A DNA stretch of 64,000 nucleotides. It comes from Orobanche coerulescens. Taxonomy: Eukaryota; Streptophyta; Magnoliopsida; Lamiales; Orobanchaceae. Position numbers and translations under genes: made by a program. The notes under the pieces are model-generated. The model was given only the letters and a program-made list of their open reading frames with translations, was not told the DNA's origin and searched no databases. Location: assembly GCA_033398695.1 (NCBI GenBank), contig CM065806.1, forward strand, positions 49,129,001 to 49,193,000, written 5' to 3'. Shown here in pieces: positions 1 through 9,767 of this stretch (position 1 is its first letter; each line of letters opens with the position of its first letter).

Positions 1-429
1 GTATATCTTGTATATTACGTACTTGCACTAGCAAAATAGTGGAATTTTGTTAACCTCCGAGTAATCGGGGGGTGGATGTCTGTATTGCATTCAGGTTTTG
101 GGGAGCATAACACAGGGTTGGCCTGAAGGATGATGAAAGATGATCGATACTAATCACATGAGGACCCGTACGTTGTTGTGTTGGTTCAGTTGTACTTTAT
201 TTTCCGCTGCAGTATTCTTTCCCCGTTGTTACGGGAGTGTGTTTCGACCCCTGCGTGGGCATGTACTGAAAGGGAGTTCCATGTATTTATTGAAAGACCA
301 AATCGGTCTACTGAGTCTTTTTAGCCTTAAAGGCATTGTTGAATTGTTCGATTTTGTTACCAGCCTGGTAGATCCTTGAGGAAAGGTTCTACGACGTGTA
401 ATATCTTTGAGCGGATTGGGGGTGTTACA
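1..429 (+). repeat. 5' LTR of A1 (3' part only)
   Basis: Aligns along its whole length with 3320-3744, the end of the other LTR. It ends in GGTGTTACA directly before the primer-binding site. The 79-codon frame inside it is shared by LTR copies and is not a gene. Confidence 0.85.
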
Positions 430-433
430 TAAA

Positions 434-447
434 TGGTATCAGAGCTT
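434..447 (+). other. Primer-binding site of A1 (initiator Met tRNA type)
   Basis: TGGTATCAGAGCTT starts four bases after the LTR end. This is the usual plant LTR-retrotransposon site complementary to the 3' end of initiator methionine tRNA. Confidence 0.8.
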
Positions 448-698
448 AGGTTTTGGAAACCTAGGCTGTCGGGTCAAGTTGTGTCTGTTGAGTTTTGCCT
501 CGTCGGATTTTATCTGACTGAGTCGTGTCGTGACGCGTCGTCAGAGTTTGTTGGTCGTGATTAGTATCGTGGGACGATCATCATCTTTGTGCGACCTGTG
601 AATGTAAGTCTCCCTTCTTTGTGTTGTATCTCGTTGAGTTTTCATGGCGGGATATTATTTCTCCCTACTTGTATTAAGTTTCGGGACGAAACTTCTTT
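448..698 (+). other. Residual interior of A1 (leader fused to 3' end)
   Basis: About 250 bp with no coding capacity. Bases up to about 630 match the leader of A2 (24665-24870). After a shared TCTCGT-containing word the sequence jumps to bases that in A2 lie just before the 3' LTR (27600-27690), so gag was removed by deletion. Confidence 0.75.
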
Positions 699-712
699 TA
701 AGGAGGGTAGTA
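699..712 (+). other. Polypurine tract of A1
   Basis: TTAAGGAGGGTAGTA precedes the TGTAATATCC start of the 3' LTR. The same tract occurs before the 3' LTR of A2. Confidence 0.75.
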
Positions 713-1081
713 TGTAATATCCGCAATTTCGATTTCCGGTAATTTTCTTTTTTTTTTGGCGGAAGTCCATCTTAGAGACTCTATTGTGACCGTTTTGTCA
801 TTCCGAGAATGATTAATTCTACACTTTTTGTCATCCGAGTTCATTTCGGTGTCGTTTTGTTGAGTTCCGTGTTCTTAAGCGACTTTTCCAAGTATGAGTT
901 CGATTTTGTAAAATCACCATCAATTCTTAGAAACTCCAAAAGTTCTGAATCTTTTCAGTATTATAGAGCATCAAGTTATCTTTCCAATGGTTCAAACGGT
1001 GAGTCAATCGGAGTCCGGACAAAGGAGTTATGGTCGAAATAGCTAAGACTACACAGTGAGCCTGGCGCGGCTGTACTGCGT

Positions 1082-1155
1082 GCCGCGGCCCTCTACTGGC
1101 CGGGCCGCGGCACTAAGCTGGCTGGGAGCATTTTTTTTCGGCCGCGGGCCGCGGC
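1082..1155 (+). repeat. Cluster of GCCGCGGC palindromes in the A1 LTR
   Basis: Perfect 8-bp palindromes GCCGCGGC at 1082, 1104 and 1148, with a near copy at 1141, in an otherwise AT-rich LTR. The cluster sits about where A2 carries TTACGGCCGTAA-type words. Function unknown. Confidence 0.7.
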
Positions 1156-1779
1156 ACACGGGCCAGATCACCCCTTTTCAGCGGATTTTTTGGGAGGAGA
1201 AGTTCATTTCATCTCTTCCTTCATTCCTCCTCTCTTTGGGCGACTTTTGGGCAACTTCTTGGGCGATTTATCATCATCAATCTCAGATATTTCATCCCCC
1301 TTGAGTCCTTGGTGTGGATTATCAACATCAATTCGTGTTTTTCATCATTAATTTGAGGTAATTTCTTGAAATCTCCTAGAATTTGACTTTCGAGGTTTCT
1401 TCTTGATGTTCGTTATTCGTCCGATTTTGATGAATCGGTTGATGTTATTGAGCATTAATAATCGTGTTCTATGGGTTGTATATCCATATTTCAAGTTTGT
1501 TCAACTCGGTTGGTGAGTCGAGTGTTCTTCGGAGTTATCGAACGCTGAGTGTTCGATTAAATGTCCCAATGAGTTTCCTTTCGATAGTTTGGTGGAATTT
1601 CCGTTGTTTTTGACCTTGATTCTCATTATAATCGTATCTTCGTTGTTTTTGACCGGAGGATTGTAGGTATTCGAGGTTTTCCCATTTGGACCATGTCCGT
1701 CGGAGTATTTGCGTGTTGATTCGAGGCAAGTACCTTGATATACGAATTATAACTACGTGAAATCATTGTTGCCGAAGTG

Positions 1780-1836
1780 TATAAATTATATATATATATA
1801 TTTATATGTTAAATATATGTGTGTATAATTATATAC

Positions 1837-1883
<47 letters not shown>
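1780..1883. repeat. TA-rich microsatellite
   Basis: AT-rich tract ending in about 22 uninterrupted TA dinucleotides (1839-1883). Confidence 0.95.
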
Positions 1884-1884
<1 letters not shown>

Positions 1885-2693
1885 GGGTGATTAACACCGA
1901 TACTAGTTGACGTACTCAACTTGGATTAAAGTCCGAACCATATTTATAGAGATAATATAGTAAGGTTTGTGTATTCGGTTGAGTTGCGATATAAGGATAT
2001 ATGTGTAGTGTTGGTTGGTTTTGCCGAAGACTTATTGTGTTGAGTCTTGATTGATAACGTGCGTGTTGTTGTTTATTGGTGTGATCGTGGACTGACGGAT
2101 AAATTGGGTGAATTGGTGTACTGATTTCATAATTATTGCAACGATTGTGTGTGTGCTTGATATTTGGAACAATGTGAATACTTGTTTGAGAGACGTCGTA
2201 TCCGGGAGCCTCTGAGGGCGGGGCGTGTACTTCGGCCTGGTGTACACTGCAATGAGCGGCTCCATATGGTTGGTGAACACCGGTGTTACCTAATGCGTGT
2301 GCAAGGGGCGGCTCTTACGGGAGTGATCGCCGGCACGGTGACATGTTCAAGGGGCGGCCAACATAGTGGAGTGAACGCCGGTGCACAGGTGATGCAATGG
2401 AGGTGCCTGACAGGCTTATTGGTTATGGGTATTTGAGTGACAACTAAGACCCCGTTACCGAACGATGTTCGTATTTCAAATTCTTTCAACTCGCTTTAAA
2501 ATGTTGGTCTTGATATAGACCGCGATTCGTGTTTTTGAAAGTTTGTTTCATCTTGTTTTAAACGCTGGTATCAGGGTTAATTAACCAAGGAGATTTGACA
2601 AGATCTACGAGGGTTAATTAATCAGGGGTCTTGAGCAGGATTTGTTGAATAAGAGGCTATGTCTTCGATTGCATTGTGATGATATTCTGTGTA

Positions 2694-3045
2694 TTGGGTC
2701 GAGGACCCCGTGAGATGTCGAGATCTGTGATCTTGTTGTGTTATTCTTTATATTGGGTCGAGGACCCCATGAGATGTCGAGATATTTGATCTTGTTGTGT
2801 TATTCTTTATATTGGGTCGAGGACCCCGTGAGATGTCGAGATCTTTGATCTTGTTGTGTTATTCTTTGGATTGGGTCGAGAACCCCATGAGACGTTGTAA
2901 TGATTCGCTTGTAATAGTGTTCTATAAATTGGGTTGAGGACCCCGAATATTGTTGAAATGGTTTTCTTGTAAATTATTTTCCATATGCTGGGCCGAGGAC
3001 CCGAGAGTTTCTGAAGTTATTTTCTAAAAGTATTCCCATTCGATT
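2694..3045 (+). repeat. 59-bp tandem repeat in the A1 LTR (six copies)
   Basis: Units start with TTGGGTCGAGGACCCC at 2694, 2753, 2812, 2871, 2929 and about 2988, at 58-59 bp spacing. The first four are nearly identical and the last two diverged. They include the dyad GGGTCGAGGACCC. Confidence 0.9.
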
Positions 3046-4286
3046 TTCAAAACCCCAAGACATCCCGAGTCAATAATAACATTTCCAAACTATCTTACCA
3101 AAATATTTTCCTTTTAAAAAAGGGTTTTTTCAAACTAGATCTTTTGACTCATTGGGCTTGTTTAAAGTTTTATTGGTGTTATGATCCGTAAAGAGAATAT
3201 GGCTATGTGATTATCTTTCACCTTGTTGTAAGGGAGTGATTTTCTGTGTTGACTATGGGAATGCGTGGTTTGTGTTAAGGCTTCGCGGCCGTTGAATTTT
3301 GTGTTGATTTTATTCGTATATCCTGTATATTACGTACTTGCAGTAGCAAAATAGTGGAATTTTGCTAACCCCCGAGTAATCGGGGGGTGGATGTCTGTAT
3401 TGCATTCAGGTTTTGGGGAGCATAACACAGGGTTGGCCTGAAGGATGATGAAAGATGATCGATACTAATCACATGAGGACCCGTACGTTGTTGTGTTTGT
3501 TCAGTTGTACTTTATTTTCCGCTGCAGTATTCTTTCCCCGTTGTTACGGGAGTGTGTTTCGACCCCTGCGTGGGCATGTATTGAGAGGGAGTTCCATGTA
3601 TTTATTGAAAGACCAAATCGGTCTACTGAGTCTTTTTAGCCTTAAAGGCATTGTTGAATTGTTCGATTTTGTTACCAGCCTGGTATATCCTTGAGGAAAG
3701 GTTCTACGGCATGTAATATTCCTGAGCGGATTGGTGGTGTTACACGGACTATGTAGGCGGTGGAATTGTGATACCGGGCTAGGAGGGTAGAGCAGTAGGC
3801 CTCTAGGAAGGAGTGACCAACGTCGCTGGTCAGAAATAGACGACGATCGTCCGCAACTCCTCGCTCATAGGACGACCCCTCGGATCTAGCCTCGGCTAGT
3901 TGAGCTTCAAGCTGGGTGACCTTCTCAGACTCTGCCTTAGCCTGGGCTTCGAGCTGGGTGATCTTCTCAGAATCGGCATTAGCTTTTGCCAGCTGAGCCT
4001 CGAGCTGGATCACCTTCTCCGATTCAGTCTGAGTTTGAGCCTTTGAAAATTTTAGCTCTTGATTCAGCTGAACGTTAGCCATCTGAGCTTGCTCCAAAAC
4101 CGTCTCTCGCTCAGAAATCTTCTTAAGGGCAACATCTAAGCGATATTCCCTCTCTTGAAGCTGGGCAGTGAGATCGTTCTTAGCCTCCAGGGCGGCCGCC
4201 AGATCGGCTGACATCTGGGTAACTTGGGAAGAGGACGAAGCGCCGCTCTTCTGCTCCTCCACAAGGTGCACCAAAGTAGCACAGAA

Positions 4287-4386
4287 CTGTATAAAAAAAA
4301 AGAGAGGAGGGGGAGCAATTACATCAAAGCATCAGTAAAAATAAAAATGGTGGAAAAGAGGAAAAAGGTGAGTAAGGGAGGAGTAC
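4287..4386 (-). other. Second intron in the antisense ORF (100 nt)
   Basis: GTACTC donor and TTATACAG acceptor. Removal joins MMMYFGK to FCATLVHLVEEQ in frame, leading into the coiled-coil region. Confidence 0.6.
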
Positions 4387-4826
4387 CTTCCCGAAGTACA
4401 TCATCATTAAATCCAGGCGAGCGTCTTCCGAGGAGGCGCGTAATGCCTGCCTATCCTTAGCTGGGATTATGGAGCTGAAAATCGGGAGAAATTTCTCCCA
4501 CTCCTTGCAACGAAAAAAGGACTCCATAGTTCAACTAGAGGGGCCTGCAGTCTTCGGTCGCTTAAGAGCGGGAGGGCTGGGGGAATGGGCCCGCTTAGAG
4601 ACCTGAAGCTGTTGAGAGGAGCTCGCATGGATCCGTCCAGTGGTTAAGGGAGGAGCCAAGTCGGAAGGAAGACTGTCCCCAACCTTGGGTTTGGACATTG
4701 GCTTCTGCTTAGGTTTATGCGAACCTGCCGCCTTCTCTTTAGGCGGATTTGCCGACCTGGGAGTTTTATCCTTCACCGGTTCAGTAGGCTCGGAAGCATC
4801 GGATTGGCAGGTCCACATGAAGCGAT

Positions 4827-4912
4827 CTACAAAAAACAACACAATGGGTCAGTAAGATAGTCGAAAAATAAAATAGTAAACATTATGCTATGAAAGAGCC
4901 ATTAAAGCCTAC
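4827..4912 (-). other. Intron in the antisense ORF (86 nt)
   Basis: GTAGGC donor and TTTTTTGTAG acceptor on the minus strand. Removal joins the codons for PDI to DRFMWTCQ in frame. The acceptor has a clear T-rich tract. Confidence 0.6.
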
Positions 4913-5323
4913 CAATATCGGGAATAGCTGGATAAGGATTCGAGCTCAGCCCACAATGGAATAAAAGGTCGTGAAAGTGCGTCAGCTGGAAAGCATTGTA
5001 AGAAATGACGTTCCATTCTCGAACCTTCTCAACCCACCCAGCTCGGATAGAACTGCGCCTGGGAATAGGAGCTTGGCTCGGAGTGGCTTGCGTCCATTCA
5101 GTGGGGAAGCCCCATGAGTCACCCTAAGGGAGCCGGAGGAAAAAGAAGCGCGACCTCCAGTACTTCACGATGGAAGGGAGGTGGGTGAATAAATGGGCGT
5201 TGTTCCGGGAAGTCAAGTAAGAAGAGCCCTTAAAGCTCTTTAACCCGAAGCAAAAGTAGAAAAAATCCAGATCGGGTTCCCCGTGTCTATAATGACATAA
5301 CACAAGAAAACCGACCATATAAC

Positions 5324-5938
5324 TAGAGATGTTAAACGGGCTCGGGCCCGTAGGGCTGGCCCGTTTAACCCGCCAAAAAACCGGGTTAGGGCCGATATTT
5401 CGTAGCCCGTTTAAATCCGGGCTTTTTTGGCCCGGACCGTTTAGCCCGAAGTCTGTTAGGGCTAGCCCGGCCCGCTAGTGGCTAGCCCAAGCCCGATATA
5501 TATCTATATATATTGTTAATTTCAACTTACAGTAATAATATATTTATATAACATATATTAATATTATAGTATGTGTAATATATATTAATATTATATATAA
5601 TATATATTATTATAGTATTTGTTAATATAGTGTGTGTATATATATGTATATACATGAAAGTATATTTTTTGTTATATTTATTATAGTATAGTTGTTACTA
5701 TATATATAAAATATATTGTTACTGTTTTTTTTTGTTTATGACTTATAAAAAATAAAAAAATAGATTTTTTAAATATTTAGCCCGTTTTGCCCGTTTAGCC
5801 CGAAACCCGTTAGGGTTAGGGTTAGGGCCGATATTTCCTAGCCCGTTTAAATCCGGGCTTTTTTGGCCCGGACCGTTTAGCCCGAAGCCCGCTAGGGCTA
5901 GCCCGGAACCGCTAGGGCTAGCCCGTTTAACATCTCTA
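5324..5938. mobile_element. Non-autonomous hAT-type element (615 bp)
   Basis: Terminal inverted repeats of at least 19 bp (TAGAGATGTTAAACGGGCT at the left; its complement at the right). They are flanked by the 8-bp duplication CATATAAC / CATATAAT (7 of 8), the length expected for hAT insertions. Near the ends are repeated GCCCGTTTAGCCCG words, with AT-rich sequence in the centre. No transposase frame. It is inserted in a coding segment of the antisense ORF. Confidence 0.9.
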
Positions 5939-6765
5939 CATATAATGAAAGGAGTGGGGGAGAACTGGTTGAGGGGAAGGTTATATTTAATAGAAAGCGA
6001 AACAAGGAAGGGGTGGAGTGGAAAGCGGAGACCACTGCTCACCTGATCCACAAACCAAGTAATATGATCTGGAGGAGGGTGATCAGGTGTGTCGCGAGCC
6101 TGGGGCGTAACAAATTCCCACCCCGGAGGAAGCCTGAGAAATTTTATAAAACTGGCCAGCGCGACTGGACTAGTCCTAGACAGAGGATGAGGAGGAAGAA
6201 CTCGGGTAGCTCCTGCGACTGCTTGATAAGGATCAGCTAAAAGGCCGGTGATAGTTACCTCACCCGTGGGAGGAGGTAACGGAGGATCTACGATAATCAA
6301 AGGGATGCCAGAAGGTAGGTTAGGGAGAATGTCGCCTAGCGCGGACCAATCTATATCACCTAGAGGTTCGTCTCTAAGACAAAGGGAGGGCTCCTATAGC
6401 TCGCTCCGACCTAGCCTCCGAATCCCCATAGGAAGAAGACAAGCCTTCCAAAAAGGAGTCCACGACCGACTGGCCGGAGATATTATGAGAATCGGAGGCG
6501 GAAGACATCGCGAAAGGAAGGAAACGGGGAGGGAAAGCAGAAAATATGTGTAATAAAAAACAAAAAAAGGGGGGAAGAAGAATAGGAAGAAGCTAAAGTG
6601 TTTAGATAAACATACCCATCAAATTGGGCGGAAGGAAGAGCGCCGGAGGTTGATAGCAGGGGCGTCGCCGGAAGCCGGAAGTTGGGATCGCTGATGTCGC
6701 CTGAGGATTTTTGCACCAGAGCTCAAGAAAATAAGGACGCGGAAATGGCGGGGGAAGAAGATCTC

Positions 6766-6773
6766 CTTTTATA
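6766..6773 (-). promoter_or_regulatory. TATA box upstream of the antisense ORF
   Basis: TATAAAAG on the minus strand in the context CCTATAAAAGGAG, about 260 nt upstream of ATG 6508. Confidence 0.5.
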
Positions 6774-7068
6774 GGGAAGAGGGGCGAAAACCAAGAAAAA
6801 ACGCGACGATCTGGAGCGTCCGATACCCTCTCTGAAAGAACGACCTAGATCCAAAAAAACCTCATCCGACCTATAATAGGTTGACACATGGGCCTAAGTG
6901 TGGGACTCCACGGTGAGGAGGCGAGATTAAGAAAAGGAAAAGGCGTGGATATAAATGCGCACAAATCTCGAGAATCCTTGTTACCTGGAAACTTGATTCC
7001 CAAGGATTACTGCATCGAGGTCGTCGATTTAAAATAACTCTTACTCTACTCGGTCTTACAGCTCGACT

Positions 7069-7082
7069 AGAGTAGGGGGGAC
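7069..7082 (+). other. Polypurine tract of the Tat-like element
   Basis: AGAGTAGGGGGGAC lies directly before the LTR start near 7083 and gives the plus-strand orientation of the element. Confidence 0.6.
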
Positions 7083-7204
7083 TGGTTGAAAGGACGAAAA
7101 ATGTAGACCTCCTAAAAAACCCGGTCTAAAGAGTCCCAATATAAACCGACGTACCGATCTTTGAGTAAAGGAGGAGAGACCTAGACGAATAGATTCCGAC
7201 CTAG

Positions 7205-7388
7205 GGACTCAGTTAAGAGTGTCCTGACCTAAGGGGTATCGCCGACCTGTGGACTCAGTTAAGAGTGTCCCGACCTAAGGGGTATCACCGACCTCTGGAC
7301 TCTGTTAAGAGTGTCCCAACCTAAGGGGTATCGCCGACCTCTGGACTCAGTTAAGAGTGTCCCGACCTAAGGGCCCCCTTATAATATG
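7205..7388 (+). repeat. 46-bp tandem repeat in the Tat-like LTR (four copies)
   Basis: Units beginning GGACTCAGTTAAGAGTGTCC start at 7205, 7251, 7297 and 7343, exactly 46 bp apart, with few differences. Confidence 0.9.
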
Positions 7389-7621
7389 AACCGAACTGCC
7401 TAACCATACTCGGGGTTGGAAATCACCGGGCTCATGAAGGTTGAGCTCTCGAAAAGGTAGATCTTGACCTACCCGATGTAATCCCGTAAATTGTGGGCCG
7501 GTAAACCACAGTCCCCAAATCCCGGATATCCAGGGATGGGAAATCGCAGCCTAAATTTCTGAATATCTGGGATCTTCCCTAAAATCAGGAAGAGATCTCA
7601 AGGACAGGCAGCCCTCCCTTC

Positions 7622-7629
7622 TATAAATA
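7622..7629 (+). promoter_or_regulatory. TATA box of the Tat-like LTR
   Basis: TATAAATA in the context CTTCTATAAATAGGGG, followed by sequence without an early ORF, as in a U3/R promoter. Confidence 0.55.
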
Positions 7630-7824
7630 GGGGAGAAGCCTTTCTTTCAAAGGCCAAACATAATTTTGAGATTACAGAGAAGTATTTTAGAGAGAGAAAG
7701 AAATACACAGAGAGAAAGAGAGCAATACTGTACATCTTCGGGTTTTCTTAGATAAGCTTCTGAGGTTAACCCGGTTCTTGGTGACCGATCAGCTCGGTTT
7801 CATCAGAACCGTTTTTTTTGCACA

Positions 7825-8185
7825 GGTTAAATTATAAATTATAAATTATAAAATTAATATTTAATACATATATAATATATTATTATAAAATTTTAACAAA
7901 ATATAAAATATTTATTTAATAATATTAGGGTTTTAAATTTTTAATTTACAAAAATTAAAATAATAAAATATATAAGTATAAAATATAAAAATAATATTTA
8001 ATAAATAGATTATAAAATCAATTTTCGGTTCGGAACCGTTCGGTTCCGGTTCCGAACCGAAAACCGAAAAATTATGTAATAAGTAACCGAAAACCGAACC
8101 TTTAACCGATTATACGGTTCCGATTAACCGGAACCGGCTCGGTTCCAGTTCTAATCGAGAACTGGGAACCATTTAGACACCCCTA
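7825..8185. mobile_element. hAT-type element fragment (one end only)
   Basis: The right end read inward is TAGGGGTGTCTAAATGGTTCC, followed by GGTTCC/GAACCG repeats and an AT-rich core. This is the layout of a non-autonomous hAT element. No matching left terminal repeat or 8-bp duplication is visible, so it is truncated or rearranged. Confidence 0.5.
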
Positions 8186-8186
8186 G

Positions 8187-9012
8187 GCATACGAATGGGA
8201 TGAAACCTGCTAGATATCAGTCCATCCTTGTTGAAGACAGTGGGATTGCTCCCACCTATAAATTTTCCTGGGCCGATCTTCTTGACACTGCGAGACTGCG
8301 GCACACCACAGGAGTGATAATGTAATTGAGGATGAGGTCAAATGATTTCTTCTGAGTTCCCGGCTTGGCGGCCTCTTCCTGTATCCTTTTTAGCACAATC
8401 TGGCACCTGTTCACCCTTTCGCCGGACATGATGGCTACCATTATCCAGAAGCAAAGGTTCGTGCACATTTCGAACGCTCCAGTCCGGTTCTCAATAACCC
8501 GACAACAATAATCGTGGAGACAAACGTATGGTAGACAAAATCTCTTATTGTGTCATGACAGGTGGACGTTCTTATTTGAGCTGTCGCCTGTGAACAACCC
8601 CCAGTAGGCCGTTAACAGTTCATCCGACCCGAAGGTCTCAAGTTCCTCCATTTTCAGGCCATCGGACTGCAGCCTGAATAAGATTTCCAGTAGCTCCCTG
8701 TTCACCGAAATTTCAGTTCCACGAACGGTGGCAGTGATGTCAGAAACATCTCCTCCTATTTTTAGAGAAAAGAACATGATAGAGGCATCAAGGTAGAACT
8801 CTCCAACGATACGCTCATCGTAGAGCTCAGGGTGCTGACTTCCAAGGTGGTACAAGCCTTGTTGCTTGATTCTGGAAACAACCAGTTCCATTCCGTCAAT
8901 GTCATCAATTTCAATGAACTCTTTCCATGACCATAGATCTGGCGAAGATTCACCCGTCAATGATTGATTCCTTCTTCTTCAGGGACTGAGAGGAAGTCTG
9001 TGAAGTTGCCAT
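8187..9012 (-). pseudogene. Transposon-associated gene of unknown function, broken
   Basis: Read from ATG at 9012 (MATSQTSSQSLKKK). A one-base frameshift near 8968 leads into the main frame (LTGESSPDLWSWKEF to GDSSNKNVHLS), which ends in TGA at 8553-8555 but continues in the same frame through ENRTGAFEMCTNLCFW to KSFDLILNYIITPVV. A second frameshift near 8290 leads to KKIGPGKFIGGSNP, cut off by the hAT fragment. Composition is ordinary, with no membrane segment or known catalytic motif. The pattern resembles plant 'putative transposon protein' ORFs by memory only. A TATA box lies 130 nt upstream. It may belong to the adjoining Sirevirus or to another element. Confidence 0.5.
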
Positions 9013-9144
9013 TTGATATGCAGAAAAAGGTTTGAAGAAACAAAGAGAGAATGCAGTAAATTGCAGAAAGTTTGTAGGCTGTTTGCTCTTGACTCGTTTA
9101 ATATTGCAGAAAGCGTTAAGAGTCAAAGGGAGCAAGATACAGTC

Positions 9145-9152
9145 CTTTTATA
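9145..9152 (-). promoter_or_regulatory. TATA box upstream of the broken gene at 9012
   Basis: Minus-strand TATAAAAG in the context ACTATAAAAGGACTG, about 133 nt upstream of the ATG, a normal distance for a plant pol II promoter. Confidence 0.5.
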
Positions 9153-9499
9153 GTGTGAAGGGAAGATTAGGGTTACATACAGTGAACAGTCAGATATAAG
9201 ATATGGGAACCGTCTTTTAAAACAACGAACAGGATGAACTGAGGGTAAATTATACATCTTATCCATCTGTTTTTGAAATGATAACCGGTCCCACTTGTGA
9301 CAGTTCGTCTTCCCTTATTGCGCGAAACGGCAGTATTGAAATCATTAATATCGCGTTGTTTGAGGTAATGAAGTCCAAATGTTGTTTAAGGCATTAAAGA
9401 ACAAAACGTTTGAATTTTAAAATAGGGCACATGGATTAAAAGGTTTTCAGTACGAATAGAATAATAATATAATGTTAATTGAAGTCCCACAGTGTATGT

Positions 9500-9767
9500 G
9501 CTGTATCCGCGAATAATACAGTGTTCCCCCCTTAAAAGGTACATACATGATTCAATTCTTACAGCAATGTCTGGATTAATACTGTATTCATGGGTCATAC
9601 TGTATTCCCCCTTAATTAATACACATATCAGATGTAGGAAGTTTTCATGCCTTCTTTGTCCTACAATATGTCTGACTGTTTCTGAGTGTACGACTAATTA
9701 AAGGTAGATACTGTATTCTTGGGTCTTACAGTATTCCCCCTCAATTGATGAGTAAAAGCGTAAAAAC
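9500..9767 (-). other. Multiple polypurine-tract region of the Sirevirus
   Basis: On the minus strand three purine tracts follow pol: ATTGAGGGGGAATAC (around 9746-9732), ATTAAGGGGGAATAC (9616-9603) and TTAAGGGGGGAACAC (9536-9523). Each is followed by a CTGTA or CAGTAT word. Repeated polypurine tracts before the 3' LTR are described for Sireviruses. Confidence 0.65.

Larger units (their letters stand above)
1..3744 (+). mobile_element. Tekay-like LTR retrotransposon A1, internally deleted
   Basis: A Ty3/gypsy-type element reduced to two LTRs and a 283-bp interior. The window opens inside the 5' LTR (last 429 bp), followed by a Met-tRNA primer site, a short leader, the last bases before the 3' LTR with a purine tract, and a complete 3032-bp 3' LTR (TGTAATATCC to GTGTTACA). 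No gag or pol remains. The overlapping LTR parts differ at about 13 of 429 positions counted by eye, so the insertion is not very recent. It lies within the antisense gene of the Tat-like element to its right. The left target duplication is outside the window; the right flank is CGGAC at 3745-3749. Confidence 0.85.
713..3744 (+). repeat. 3' LTR of A1 (3032 bp)
   Basis: Complete LTR from TG at 713 to CA at 3744. In order it contains a GCCGCGGC palindrome cluster (1082-1155), a long TA microsatellite (1839-1883), a 59-bp minisatellite (2694-3045) and the conserved Tekay-type terminus with a TAGCCT word, a TCTACG word, TGTAATAT and GGTGTTACA. No ORF here looks like a gene. It is about 400-500 bp longer than the A2 LTRs. 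Confidence 0.85.
3745..6508 (-). pseudogene. Antisense ORF (putative gypsy-type transposon protein, PF04195-like), spliced and broken
   Basis: Read from ATG at 6508. The first segment runs to about 6400, where a one-base frameshift occurs. The next segment (to 5939) holds a conserved block around GLRFPLHPF and NLPLNQFSPTPF. The 615-bp hAT element then interrupts the exon. Coding resumes at 5323 with YMVGFLVLCH and KGSSYLTSRNNAHLF, has one in-frame TAG after FFFLRLP (near 5122), and continues to a good intron (4912-4827, GT..AG). A proline/lysine-rich exon follows, then a segment with a second GT..AG intron (4386-4287), then a heptad-rich coiled coil with repeated EKVTQLEAQL-like units (about 4270-3860). 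It is truncated at 3745 by A1. The resemblance to PF04195 is from memory of the family. Its molecular role is unknown. Confidence 0.65.
3745..7824 (+). mobile_element. Tat-like Ty3/gypsy element, 3' part only
   Basis: The layout is an antisense gene (3745-6508), then on the plus strand a purine tract (7069-7082), then an LTR from about 7083 with a TATA box. Tat-clade gypsy elements are known to carry an extra ORF in antisense between integrase and the 3' LTR, which fits. Gag and pol are absent because the sequence is cut at 3744 by A1. The right end is uncertain because a hAT-type fragment follows. Confidence 0.6.
7083..7824 (+). repeat. LTR of the Tat-like element (right end uncertain)
   Basis: Begins at TGGTTGAAAGG after the purine tract. 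It contains a 46-bp minisatellite (7205-7388), a TATA box at 7622 and transcript-like pyrimidine- and GAGA-rich sequence. The second LTR is missing, so the end is not fixed; unrelated AT-rich sequence begins near 7825. Confidence 0.55.

Noticed and set aside
140..379. 79-codon frame beginning MIDTNHMRTRTLL, repeated at 3455-3694
   Set aside because: It lies in the LTR terminus, occurs because both LTRs are similar, and is lost in A2 LTRs by base changes and indels. No protein family match by eye.
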